The position numbers were made by a program, and so were the translations under genes. The notes below the pieces were generated by a model. The model was not told the origin of the DNA and did not search any database. It saw only the letters and a program-made list of their open reading frames with translations. A stretch of DNA of 64,000 nt from positions 1-64,000 of the forward strand of contig JAGHUP010000002.1 in NCBI GenBank assembly GCA_018064755.1. The letters run 5' to 3'. Of this stretch, positions 8,079-17,167 are shown piece after piece. Source of the stretch: Candidatus Crickella equi (GTDB lineage: Bacteria > Bacillota > Clostridia > Peptostreptococcales > Anaerovoracaceae). Each line of letters starts with the position of its first letter. Positions within the stretch are counted from its first letter, which is position 1.

Positions 8079-8963
8079 TTGGATTTTAAACAAATAGAGG
8101 CATTTGTAAATGTCGTAAGGTACAAGAGTTTTAGTAAGGCAGCAGATGCTACCTTCTTCACGCAGCCAACAATCAGCGCGCACATTCAGAATCTGGAGAA
8201 AGAGCTTGATGTTAAGCTCCTGAACCGTAATGGTCGCAGCGTTGAAATGACAACTCAGGGAAGTGAATTCTACAAATACGCAATCGAGATGATCAACGCT
8301 CGTTCCGCAGCTCTCAATGCAATGGGCGCTGGCGAGGACTCCGTTTCCGGAATTCTCGAGATCCAGACATCTTCGATTCCTGCCGTAACCTTCCTCCCTG
8401 ACCTTCTGGCTGATTTCCGCAAGGAACACAAGGAGATCAAGTACTATGTTTCGGTTTCCGACACAGAGACGGTTGTCGACAACATCATCGACCGCCGTGG
8501 CGAGCTGGGATTTATCGGTGATAAGGTTGTCAGCAGTGCAATCGAATCCACCAAGATTGCGCATGACAAAACGGTCATGATTGCGCCGAAGTCTTTCGGT
8601 CTGTCGGGTAACATCTCTCTCGACAAAGCCAGCGAGCTTCCGTTCATATGGCGTGAGACCGGTTCTGCAACGCGCAAAACGTTCGAAGCCGCTGCGGTAG
8701 CTCACGGTCTCGACAAAACGAGCTTTGAGGTCGCTGCCCTCTTCAATGACATCGACTCCATCGTTCGTGCCGTTGAATCCGGCCTCGGCGTTGCGGTAAT
8801 TTCCGAAAACATCGCATCCCGCCTCGGCGACAGAGTATCTGCACTCAACATCGACGACTTCGGCGAAGAGCGTTCCTTCTACCTCATCAAACTGAAGAAC
8901 GCCTCCCTTTCACCAACCGCCGAAGCCTTCTATCAATACATAGCAACTATTCAATTCCCTTAA
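8079..8963 (+). CDS. LysR-family transcriptional regulator, perhaps the selenium-metabolism clade
   Basis: A 294-residue LysR protein. The N-terminal winged helix-turn-helix includes SFSKAADA and FTQPTISAHI, with the effector-binding domain from about residue 90. The start is TTG, fixed by AGGAGG eight bases upstream. The opening MDFKQIEAFVNVV resembles, from memory, the LysR group annotated as associated with selenium metabolism, which would fit selC and selD here. This assignment is tentative. The gene overlaps the convergent copA end by 17 bases. Its targets are not evident. Confidence 0.85.
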   Translation: MDFKQIEAFVNVVRYKSFSKAADATFFTQPTISAHIQNLEKELDVKLLNRNGRSVEMTTQGSEFYKYAIEMINARSAALNAMGAGEDSVSGILEIQTSSIPAVTFLPDLLADFRKEHKEIKYYVSVSDTETVVDNIIDRRGELGFIGDKVVSSAIESTKIAHDKTVMIAPKSFGLSGNISLDKASELPFIWRETGSATRKTFEAAAVAHGLDKTSFEVAALFNDIDSIVRAVESGLGVAVISENIASRLGDRVSALNIDDFGEERSFYLIKLKNASLSPTAEAFYQYIATIQFP

Positions 8964-9156
8964 CCGGATAGTCCTGAGCCTCAACAGCGCTCTTCAGGGT
9001 TTCATCCGCTACATCTTTAGAAAGTGTTACAACCGCAGTTCCGGCCACATGGCTTGGGACTGCGTTTTCTACGCCATCAATTGCCTCAAGAGCCTTCTTA
9101 ACTCTTGCTTCACAGTGTGGGCACATCATACCTTCGATTGTCATAGTTTTAGTCAT
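8947..9156 (-). CDS. Possible internally started copper chaperone (CopZ-like) within copA
   Basis: The last 69 residues of the copA frame form a complete HMA domain (MTKTMTIEG, metal site MMCPHC). The internal ATG is preceded by TAAAGGAGAATGTT, an ideal ribosome site with 6-7 base spacing, as good as that of copA. A free chaperone could therefore be made from the same frame as the C-terminal fusion. Either copZ fused to copA by loss of a stop codon or both products are used. Sequence alone cannot decide. Confidence 0.5.
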   Translation of the reverse strand: MTKTMTIEGMMCPHCEARVKKALEAIDGVENAVPSHVAGTAVVTLSKDVADETLKSAVEAQDYPVKGIE

Positions 9157-11022
9157 AACATTCTCCTTTACTTCAATCAGACTTAAATCTATTTCTCTAA
9201 TATCTTTCTTACTGTTTTTCTTCTTGTATATATCGAACAGGTTGAGTCTTAGTGCATTGGACACCACGCAGAAGCTCGACAAACTCATCGCAGCCGCACC
9301 AACCATTGGGTTCAGCTCCCATCCAAGCAGTCCAATATAGCAACCTGCCGCCAGTGGAATGCAGAGCACATTGTAGAAGAACGCCCAGAACAGATTCTGA
9401 TGAATATTTCTGAGAGTTGCTCTGGATAATCTTATTGCCGCCGCAACATCTCCAAGTCCGCTGTTCATAACAACTACGTCAGCTGCATCAATCGCAACGT
9501 CTGTACCTGCGCCAATTGCAATTCCCATATCCGCAGTTGTAAGAGCCGGTGCATCATTAATACCGTCCCCTACCATAATAACGCGGCCCTGTTCTTTCAG
9601 CTGCTTTACAACAGATTCTTTTCCATCCGGTCTTACTCCGGCAATTACATTATCTATTCCAACCGCGTCAGCAACCGTTTTTGCTCGATCAGGCTTGTCA
9701 CCGGACAATAATACAACAGCAAGTCCCATCAATTTAAGATCCGCAACTGCCTCTGCGCTATCTTCCTTGATCTCGTCACCGACTACAACGCCATTCTCGT
9801 CAACCGCGCCACGCGTGACCGTGCCGGTTTTGTCCAGCACAACGATGTCCGCTTTGCCCACCTGCTCCAGTGATACCGCCGTCTTGAACAGGATGCCGTG
9901 CTTGGCTCCGACTCCATTACCAACCATAATCGCAACCGGTGTCGCAAGTCCCAGTGCACAAGGACAGCTTATTACCAGTACCGAGATTGCGCGCGCAAGA
10001 GCCCAGTCTAATGCCGCACCCTTCATCAGCCATATCGCCAGAGTAACTACCGCAATTCCAATCACCGCCGGGACAAAAACTCCCGATACCTTATCTGCGA
10101 TCTTAGCGATTGGGGCCTTGGTTGCCGCCGCGTCGTTAACCATGCGAATAATCTGTGAGAATGTTGTGTCCTCACCGACTCTCGTTGCCTCACAACGAAT
10201 GAATCCTGACTGGTTAATCGTTGCCGCCGAAACAATCGATCCGGCTTCTTTATCTACCAGAATGCTCTCGCCGGTAAGTGCGGATTCATCAACCTTAGTC
10301 TTACCTTCAAGTACAATTCCATCAACAGGAATGCTGTTGCCGGGTCTGACAATGAATATGTCGCCCTTGACAACATCAGCTATATCAATGTTGACTTCTT
10401 TACCATCTCTAATTACAGTTGCCTGCTGAGGCGCCATCCTCATCAGTGACTTGAGTGCATCGGTAGTCTTACCCTTGCTCCTAGCCTCCAGCATTTTGCC
10501 TACAGTAATAAGCGCAAGTATCATTGCCGCTGAATGAAAGTACAGATCCCCGGCACCGCTGATCAGTGCATATACGCTCCACAGGAAAGAAGTTCCGGAA
10601 CCCAGAGCTACCAGCGTGTCCATATTGGCAGCACCATGCATCACACTCTTGAATCCGGAAATAAAGAATTTCCTGTTTATTAGCATAACAACAAGAGCCA
10701 GTCCCATCTGAGCCCAGCCATTATGTACCAGCATTAACGCTATGAGGAACGCGAGACTCGCTATAAGTCTCCTGCGCAAAACCGGCGTTTCTCGGTCGGC
10801 TAGCGCGTCCTCATCGTCTGATTCTTCTTTAATTGTTGCGCCATATCCTGCGTCTTCAACGGCACGAATAATATCCGCACTTGAGGCACTGCCTTCAACG
10901 CCCATGCTGTTGGTCAGAAGGCTTACCGCACACACGTCCACTCCCGGAACCTGTGATACAGCCTTCTCAACGCGAGCCTGACAAGCCGCGCAGGACATTC
11001 CTGTTACTTTGTACTGTTGCAC
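8947..11022 (-). CDS. copA: Copper-type P1B ATPase lacking the nucleotide-binding domain, with C-terminal HMA domain
   Basis: A 691-residue membrane protein with an N-terminal HMA domain (GMSCAAC), an actuator loop with TGES, the CPC metal helix (SCPCALGLATP), the phosphorylation motif DKTGTVT near residue 396, GDGINDAP and final helices with YN and MSLSS residues typical of Cu+ pumps. The ~120 residues normally between DKTGT and the DEIKEDS region, which hold the ATP-binding N-domain with its SEHP histidine, are absent: TRG runs directly into AVDENG. The frame stays open. A second HMA domain follows at the C-terminus. GTG start with AAGGAG. Downstream of xdhC by 12 bases. Pumping activity is doubtful. 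Confidence 0.85.
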   Translation of the reverse strand: MQQYKVTGMSCAACQARVEKAVSQVPGVDVCAVSLLTNSMGVEGSASSADIIRAVEDAGYGATIKEESDDEDALADRETPVLRRRLIASLAFLIALMLVHNGWAQMGLALVVMLINRKFFISGFKSVMHGAANMDTLVALGSGTSFLWSVYALISGAGDLYFHSAAMILALITVGKMLEARSKGKTTDALKSLMRMAPQQATVIRDGKEVNIDIADVVKGDIFIVRPGNSIPVDGIVLEGKTKVDESALTGESILVDKEAGSIVSAATINQSGFIRCEATRVGEDTTFSQIIRMVNDAAATKAPIAKIADKVSGVFVPAVIGIAVVTLAIWLMKGAALDWALARAISVLVISCPCALGLATPVAIMVGNGVGAKHGILFKTAVSLEQVGKADIVVLDKTGTVTRGAVDENGVVVGDEIKEDSAEAVADLKLMGLAVVLLSGDKPDRAKTVADAVGIDNVIAGVRPDGKESVVKQLKEQGRVIMVGDGINDAPALTTADMGIAIGAGTDVAIDAADVVVMNSGLGDVAAAIRLSRATLRNIHQNLFWAFFYNVLCIPLAAGCYIGLLGWELNPMVGAAAMSLSSFCVVSNALRLNLFDIYKKKNSKKDIREIDLSLIEVKENVMTKTMTIEGMMCPHCEARVKKALEAIDGVENAVPSHVAGTAVVTLSKDVADETLKSAVEAQDYPVKGIE

Positions 11023-11034
11023 AACTAACTCCTT

Positions 11035-12054
11035 CTATACTCTTTCAAACAAAATATCGACAATTCCGCCGCACAGCATACCGCTGTTCACAGCTGTAAT
11101 CTTGCCTTCTCCAACCTTTCTGACTGCCGTCTTGAACGAATCATCCTCAAGGAATTTCTGTGCGAATTTAATCGTCTCAGCCTCTGCAAGTCCGCCACCA
11201 ATTGTGCCAATCTTCTCTCCACCGGCCTTGACAACCATCTTAGTTCCCGGTTCTCTTGGTGACGCCTCATACTTTCTTACAAGTGTGCACAGAACTGCCG
11301 GTTCCTTGTCATCTATTATCGCACTGAACTGTTCGTCTGTAAACGCTTTACTATGATCCTTGCCCTCATTCTTGCACTTAATAATCTCGCCAATGATAGC
11401 AATTCCAATCTCCTCAGGCGTCTGCGCTGCAATATCCAGACCGATCGGTGTATGCAGCCTGTCAAACAGAGTAAGATCAAAACCCTTCTCATCAAGCCTG
11501 CCCTTAATTGCATTAACCTTCTTAGGCGATCCGAGCATTCCGATGTAAGCAGCATCCAGCGGCAACAGTTTTTCAAGATTGGCTTCGTCAAGTGCGTGAG
11601 CTCTCATCATTGTAACGATAAAAGTATTCTCGCCGGCTTCGAGATCCTCGAGATTCTTCGCAACCTCGCCGCGAATCACTTTATCAGCACCCGCTTCTTC
11701 GGCCAGGTCCGCAAACTCATCTCTATCTTCATAACAAGTCACATTCATCTCAATCATCTTGCCAGCTTTGATACAAGCAAGGCCGACATGTCCGGCACCG
11801 CATACGATAAGATCCGGCACAGTCTCCACAACTTCGCAGTAAACTTCTTTACCGCCAAAACCGTAAATTCCCGTTTTGCGCACGTTTACGATTTCCGACT
11901 GGTGTTCTTTCATAAATTTGAGATTGCCCCCGCATACGGTAATTTCAGGGCCTGAGAACAGCGTCTTAGTCGAGATTCCGTCCTCAAGAATTGTCGCCAT
12001 TACACTGTGCGAATACAGCTCAACATCTCTTATAACTTTGAATAAGTCTTTCAT
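11035..12054 (-). CDS. XdhC/CoxI-family molybdoenzyme accessory protein, atypical domain order
   Basis: 339 residues from the ATG at 12054, which has AGGAG five bases upstream. The longer track start runs into a hairpin and is unlikely. The order is a degenerate N-terminal part, a Rossmann domain (VCGAGHVG near residue 87, MLGSPKK, HTPIGLDI), then a canonical XdhC-type segment at the end (CTLVRK, ASPREPGTKM, GTIGGGLAEAE). In usual XdhC proteins the GGG segment precedes the Rossmann domain. Family members bind and sulfurate the molybdenum cofactor or help insert selenium. It is co-transcribed with copA. The second XdhC at 25647 has the normal order. Confidence 0.8.
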   Translation of the reverse strand: MKDLFKVIRDVELYSHSVMATILEDGISTKTLFSGPEITVCGGNLKFMKEHQSEIVNVRKTGIYGFGGKEVYCEVVETVPDLIVCGAGHVGLACIKAGKMIEMNVTCYEDRDEFADLAEEAGADKVIRGEVAKNLEDLEAGENTFIVTMMRAHALDEANLEKLLPLDAAYIGMLGSPKKVNAIKGRLDEKGFDLTLFDRLHTPIGLDIAAQTPEEIGIAIIGEIIKCKNEGKDHSKAFTDEQFSAIIDDKEPAVLCTLVRKYEASPREPGTKMVVKAGGEKIGTIGGGLAEAETIKFAQKFLEDDSFKTAVRKVGEGKITAVNSGMLCGGIVDILFERV

Positions 12055-12071
12055 GTTAACTCCTATAAAGC

Positions 12072-12093
12072 GTGCGAGGCTAACGCCTCGCAC
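12072..12093. terminator. Hairpin between surface-protein gene and xdhC
   Basis: A perfect 9-bp stem GTGCGAGGC/GCCTCGCAC with loop TAAC, just past the stop of the 1308-residue protein. No T-run follows on the minus strand, so it may be a weak terminator or a processing/stability stem. Confidence 0.5.
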
Positions 12094-12099
12094 TTAGAA

Positions 12100-15000
12100 C
12101 TATTTCTTGATTTTGATTGACTTTACAGCAGAGAATGCACCATAAGCTTTCTTGCCGTTAATATTCTTGTACGCCCTAACCTTGTAGAAATAAGTCTTAC
12201 CCTTCTTGAGAGACTTGTTAGTGAAAGTCTTCTTGCTTAAAGTTTTCACCAGCTTATATTTTCCATTGAATGAAGTTGCTCGATATACCTGATATCCCTT
12301 AGCAGGACCACTAACCTTCCAAGTCAGTTTGGCTGCAGTCTTTCCACTCTTGGCAACACTCAGCTTGGTAATCTCAGCAACCGACTCCCACGCAAGAACA
12401 GGGAATCCCTGATTAGCATTGTCTGTATCATCCAGATATGCGCTTCCAAGGGTTGCCGCATAAGTCTTCAGCATATCATCAGCTACAACTTCGCCGGCAA
12501 TACCTGCAGAGCCGCCAACAGCAGCTACTGAACTTGTCGAGCAGAATGAATTTTCAATCTTATTGCAGTCAATTGATCCGCCAGCAACAATACCGCCGAA
12601 TGTATGAGCCTTGTTTGCAGCGCCCTTGCTCATCTTTCCAATATTGTAGCAGTTCTCAACAGTTACGTTGTATGACTTAGTGCTACCGAGGTTGGCAATT
12701 CCGGCAACCTCCGCTGCATCATTGCTTGTGTTAGATACGATTGAACCTGCATTGTAGCAATTCTCAATTGTACCCTTACTCATATTACCAGCGATTCCGG
12801 CAACTGAGCATGTTGTACCATTGGCAGTAACTGTACCATTGTTAACGCAACCGGAACATGTTGTATTACCTTCACAGAATCCGATGATTCCACCAACGGA
12901 ATACTTGTATGAGGACCCTCTCATTTCAGTTGTGATATCTCCATAGTTCTTGCAGTTAGAAACAGCTACTGTATATGATCCGCCATCACCGAGGATACCT
13001 CCAACCTTGTTGCTGATAGAAGTAATCTTACCATCGTTACGACATTTCTGAATCCTTATGCCTGATCCCTTAACTGTACCGACAATGCCGCCAACTCCGG
13101 ATCCGTCACCATCGATTACACTTGTACTGGTGCAGTTGTATATGCTTGTTGAACCCTCAGCAATACCCGCAATGCCACCGGCATTAAACGCCAAGTTCAT
13201 TACAACATCTGCACTGCAGTTCTCAATAGTAGTATCTGTTGCATCACCGACAATGCCGCCACCATTGGCACCATTCGAGAATGAACACTCCATTTTGGCA
13301 TTGTCATCGTTGACATAGGATCCACATGTGACATTAACATTCTTAATAACAGCACCTTCAGTTACACCAAAGAGACCTGCATTGTCTCCCTCGCAGTAAC
13401 CGAAAGCAAAGTTTCTGTTAATATTGCTTACTGTGTGACCCTGTCCATCGAATGTGCCCTCGAATGGATATCTATCTGTTCCAATTCCCGTCCAGTTTCT
13501 TTCAGAGCTGAAGGTGTCACCACTATTAGCTTTGGTATTCTTGAGACTGATATCTGCGCCCAGCTTGATAGTCTTTCCCTTAAAGGATTTGCCACTTTCA
13601 ACGAGCTTGGCGAGTCCTGCCAACTGCTTTGCAGTAGTAATTGTGAATGTCTTCTTACTCTTCTTATACCACGACGTGCTGGCTACACTTGTCCATCTCT
13701 TGCCCTGCGTTCCCGGCTTGAAAGTTATTTCACAGATAGTTGTCTCGCCTGTAACCTTGTAAGTTTTATCAAGCTTGTCCTCGGACAACAATGAATTCTC
13801 AGTATAAACAGGATCAGCAAATTCACCTGTATATTCCAATGACTTAATATCCGGATGGAGGTTCTTGCCACTCTTCATGTGCGGCACAATTTTAATAATA
13901 TCTCCCTCAACGAGTGTGTCTCCATTATGTAGAGTTGTCTTGCTCTTGGATCCGGTGTTAACATCGTAGGTCTTGGTAACAGTGATATAGTAATGCTCTC
14001 CGTCTTCCTTCTCAGGGAACGCTACTTTAACGCCTGTGTTTTCTACGAAAACGCCCTTGACCTTAACATTCTTGCCACATACCGTAACAAAAGATCCAGT
14101 CTTAGCTTCAATAGTCTTTCCATCAACCGTAAACTCATAATGACTAAGCTTGTATCCTTTATCCGGAGTCGCTGTAAGATCAACAATGCTTCCGAACGCC
14201 AATCCGCTGAGCTTGTCAGTCGTTGTAACCTTACCGTGCTGAGTTGAATCAATGCTTACACTTGCAGTACCGAACTTAGACGGATTGCTCTTGTACTCAC
14301 TTGTCTGGAAGAATAGTACCGGATATCCTTTGTTAACATTGGCACTATCTGCCATAAACACAGCACCATTTCTGTTCAGCTTATCCAGTATCTCTGCAGA
14401 CTTCAGATTGACGCCGCTTACTTCCTTAACCTTAGCTCTTCGATTAACATTGCTGGTACCTACGTTGTATCCTGTCTTTCCCTTTACTGTCTTGCTTGGT
14501 GAAAGGTAGTAACAATTCTCTACTTCATAACTTGCGAATGCCTGTCCATCAACACCTATTTCTTGTCCATCATATTTGAACTTACCTGAATCTTTAATAG
14601 CCACTTCGCCAATATTGTAGCAATTATAGATGCTTGCGCCTGCAGGGTTGCGGCCTTCGCTGCCTTCATATCCGTTACTTCCGCAAATTCCACCAAATTC
14701 CCAGTAACAGGAGTGTATGGTTCCTGCGTTGAAACAGTTACGAATAATCGTTTTACCCCATGCTGCTGCGACAATGCCGGCACAGCCTCTCATGTCTGTT
14801 GAATAAACACTTGCATAGTTTGCACAATTTTCAACAACAACTCCATAATTTGTTTCTCCGGTACGTCCTACGACACCTGCAGACATTCTCATTCCACGAA
14901 CGCTGCCCTTTACAACAACATTTCTTGCCGTTGGGACCCACTCCTTGGCATAGTCCATATACGTATCCTTCGGATAACCATTCTTGTAGTCAACTCCACC

Positions 15001-16026
15001 ACCGAGATATCCGATGAGTGCAATTTCCATCGCATAAGCAAATCCCTTAGTTGCGATTCTGTCGCACTTTATGGTTACAGTATGTCCCTGACCATCGAAT
15101 ACGCCCTGGAATCTTGTGTCAACCACGTGTGCCTTCTTGCCGTCCTTGGATGTAGGATTGAGTGCATACTTTCCTCCGATTGGGGTCCAGTTCACATCTC
15201 CCATATCCATATCTGCCGTCAGTCTTACAGTTCTGTACTTAAAGTCATTGAGCACATCATCTTCTGCCAGTTTCTTGTGCTTAACCTCAGGCAGTCTGTA
15301 TACTGTATCTCTTACCTGACCACCCTGATTAGGAGTCAGAAGATCTGCGGTTGCTGCCTTGCAATTAATGTATTCGTGCTTATAGCTTCCACCTTTACCA
15401 CTTCTGCCATCATTATCCTTAATCATGATTTCCTTGGTAACATTGGTATCTACTGCACCATTTACGATTGCTGCCAATCCGGCCAACTGTGCAGGTGTTG
15501 AAATATCAAATTCTGTTTTGTCAGGGTCGTACCAACTTACGTCAACCGCTCCATCCCATTTCTTCAGATTATAGAAATATGCGGTTAGTGTGCCACTTGC
15601 ACCTGAAGGAAGATTGAAGCTATATCCACTACTTACATTTCCTTTATATTCAACATATTGCTCATTACTTCCTGATCCGACCTTAATTGCCGCCAGATCA
15701 TAGCCACCTGCAGGCTTTGCAGTTCCGCTAGTTCCATTGAGTGAAATTGTGCCGTTCTTAATTGCAGAATCCACTACAACACCCGCCGACGAAAGCGGCT
15801 GAGCAACTGTATTTATTTCGTTTTTAATTAACAACTTGTTTTCTGCACCATCGTTATTTGCGATGGTGCTAAGCTCTGATTCTGCTAAAGCAGAGGCCTC
15901 GGTGTTAACCGAAACCTCTGCCTTGTTAGCCATAACAGAGCCATCATCTGTAGCCCATACCATTCCGGCTGGTGCCATACTTAATACCATTGCAAGTGAT
16001 ATAATGCTTACAATTGTTTTCTTCAT
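12100..16026 (-). CDS. Large secreted GLUG-repeat surface protein with C-terminal FN3-like domain
   Basis: 1308 residues. A Sec signal peptide (about 1-25, ending VWA) is followed by low-complexity sequence. Two beta-helix-like blocks are rich in GLUG-type repeats of the pattern GGI(V/A)G...NC.N.G.I, around residues 260-500 and 790-1180. Between them lies a segment (FGTASVSIDS onward) resembling the InlB/Flg_new beta repeat. The last ~85 residues resemble fibronectin type III (YQVYRAT, YFYKVRAY). There is no LPXTG motif; it ends in KIKK, so attachment is unclear. An adhesin-like role is inference. It follows a second secreted protein with a similar tail. Confidence 0.8.
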   Translation of the reverse strand: MKKTIVSIISLAMVLSMAPAGMVWATDDGSVMANKAEVSVNTEASALAESELSTIANNDGAENKLLIKNEINTVAQPLSSAGVVVDSAIKNGTISLNGTSGTAKPAGGYDLAAIKVGSGSNEQYVEYKGNVSSGYSFNLPSGASGTLTAYFYNLKKWDGAVDVSWYDPDKTEFDISTPAQLAGLAAIVNGAVDTNVTKEIMIKDNDGRSGKGGSYKHEYINCKAATADLLTPNQGGQVRDTVYRLPEVKHKKLAEDDVLNDFKYRTVRLTADMDMGDVNWTPIGGKYALNPTSKDGKKAHVVDTRFQGVFDGQGHTVTIKCDRIATKGFAYAMEIALIGYLGGGVDYKNGYPKDTYMDYAKEWVPTARNVVVKGSVRGMRMSAGVVGRTGETNYGVVVENCANYASVYSTDMRGCAGIVAAAWGKTIIRNCFNAGTIHSCYWEFGGICGSNGYEGSEGRNPAGASIYNCYNIGEVAIKDSGKFKYDGQEIGVDGQAFASYEVENCYYLSPSKTVKGKTGYNVGTSNVNRRAKVKEVSGVNLKSAEILDKLNRNGAVFMADSANVNKGYPVLFFQTSEYKSNPSKFGTASVSIDSTQHGKVTTTDKLSGLAFGSIVDLTATPDKGYKLSHYEFTVDGKTIEAKTGSFVTVCGKNVKVKGVFVENTGVKVAFPEKEDGEHYYITVTKTYDVNTGSKSKTTLHNGDTLVEGDIIKIVPHMKSGKNLHPDIKSLEYTGEFADPVYTENSLLSEDKLDKTYKVTGETTICEITFKPGTQGKRWTSVASTSWYKKSKKTFTITTAKQLAGLAKLVESGKSFKGKTIKLGADISLKNTKANSGDTFSSERNWTGIGTDRYPFEGTFDGQGHTVSNINRNFAFGYCEGDNAGLFGVTEGAVIKNVNVTCGSYVNDDNAKMECSFSNGANGGGIVGDATDTTIENCSADVVMNLAFNAGGIAGIAEGSTSIYNCTSTSVIDGDGSGVGGIVGTVKGSGIRIQKCRNDGKITSISNKVGGILGDGGSYTVAVSNCKNYGDITTEMRGSSYKYSVGGIIGFCEGNTTCSGCVNNGTVTANGTTCSVAGIAGNMSKGTIENCYNAGSIVSNTSNDAAEVAGIANLGSTKSYNVTVENCYNIGKMSKGAANKAHTFGGIVAGGSIDCNKIENSFCSTSSVAAVGGSAGIAGEVVADDMLKTYAATLGSAYLDDTDNANQGFPVLAWESVAEITKLSVAKSGKTAAKLTWKVSGPAKGYQVYRATSFNGKYKLVKTLSKKTFTNKSLKKGKTYFYKVRAYKNINGKKAYGAFSAVKSIKIKK

Positions 16027-16054
16027 GATGGACCTCCATCTTTCATTTTAATGA

Positions 16055-17074
16055 TTATTTTTTAATCTTAATAGCCTTGGATGTTACTGCTGCGGACTTA
16101 TTTCCGGAAGCAGAAACTCCCCAAACCTTAACTTTATATTTCTGTCCCTTAGTAAGCTTCTTTGTTGTGAATGACTTCTTAGTAAGACCGCTCTTAGTCT
16201 GAACGCACTTGCTGCCCTTGTAAACCTTTACAATGTACTTTTCATTGTTGCTTCCAGCCTTCCAAGTAACTTTCAGCTTCTTTCCCTTTACGTTAGTAGC
16301 TTTGAGGCTCTTAACCTTACCAGCCTTGACAACAAATGAACCCTCGCAACGAAGCTGCGAATAATTATCCATTGCAAACTTTCCATTGAAGTTATCTGAC
16401 TTCATATTAATCTCACCGCCTGCCTTAACTGGATCTGCGTTCAGATTTCCTCCAACGAAGAGTTTAATATTATTGGTTGTGTCTTTATCGTTCTTCCATG
16501 CATCGCCCTTAAGTGCTGCCGTAGCTTCTTCATATGTATTGTAATAGCCGCTCTGCATAAGGGACAATACTGGTGTTACATCTTTTTTACCAATGCTTAC
16601 TGCCTTGATTTCATTGGCACCCTCCAGCTTGTTAAAAGGTCCATATATCATATTTCCCTTGTCATCCTGTAATCCAAAGCATACAGTCGCAGACTTTAGA
16701 ATCTTAACTGTAAGAGGGAACTTCTGCGCTGTTTCACCAGCTTCATCAGTCCACACCATAGTTGTATTATCATCAATGTCCTTCAGTGAGCTGATTCCAA
16801 GAGCCTCAATCAGGACATCTTCAAATTCTGGACCTACAGCAATTCTGTATCCCCATTCTGCGCCCTGCTTACCGGCATATGCGAAAATCTGAGGCTCTAT
16901 TGAATGATTCTGCATCCATTCAACACTTACTTTCTTGCCTACGGCTTTACCGTTGAAATATACAGTAATACCATCTGATGCGCCTTCATCTGCGAATGCC
17001 ATTGCAGGCATCATAACAGCAACCATCATGATTGCCATCAGAACGCACGCAAGTTTCTTCATAACTTTTGTCAT
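16055..17074 (-). CDS. Secreted protein with FN3-like C-terminus, unknown function
   Basis: 339 residues with a signal peptide (1-28, MMPAMAFA). Residues 30-150 form an unrecognised domain (VYFNGKAVG, WGYRIAVGPEF) that vaguely recalls molybdopterin-oxidoreductase-like surface domains seen near such loci. The last ~85 residues (KSLKATNVKGKK to KAIKIKK) match the tail type of the following gene. AGGAGGAA precedes the ATG. It follows the AOR-ExbB operon after a 93-base gap holding a hairpin, so it may be transcribed separately. Confidence 0.65.
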   Translation of the reverse strand: MTKVMKKLACVLMAIMMVAVMMPAMAFADEGASDGITVYFNGKAVGKKVSVEWMQNHSIEPQIFAYAGKQGAEWGYRIAVGPEFEDVLIEALGISSLKDIDDNTTMVWTDEAGETAQKFPLTVKILKSATVCFGLQDDKGNMIYGPFNKLEGANEIKAVSIGKKDVTPVLSLMQSGYYNTYEEATAALKGDAWKNDKDTTNNIKLFVGGNLNADPVKAGGEINMKSDNFNGKFAMDNYSQLRCEGSFVVKAGKVKSLKATNVKGKKLKVTWKAGSNNEKYIVKVYKGSKCVQTKSGLTKKSFTTKKLTKGQKYKVKVWGVSASGNKSAAVTSKAIKIKK

Positions 17075-17114
17075 GATATTCCTCCTTAATTAATTAAAAG
17101 TTTTAGTTTTATTT

Positions 17115-17165
17115 TATATAAGACTTAATCATCCGCAGTTCGCTGCGAACGTCTGTCTTTATATA
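17115..17165. terminator. Nested inverted repeat between DUF2149 and secreted-protein genes
   Basis: TATATAAGAC pairs imperfectly with GTCTTTATATA around an inner stem GTTCG/CGAAC. It may terminate the AOR-ExbB operon or form a leader stem for the next gene. Confidence 0.5.
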
Positions 17166-17167
17166 AC

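Noticed and set aside
8064-8705. 213-residue minus-strand ORF opposite lysR
   Set aside because: Antisense to a good LysR gene; no start signals.
11035-12093. Longer XdhC start at 12093
   Set aside because: The extra 13 codons run through a perfect hairpin and lack a ribosome site, while ATG 12054 has AGGAG.
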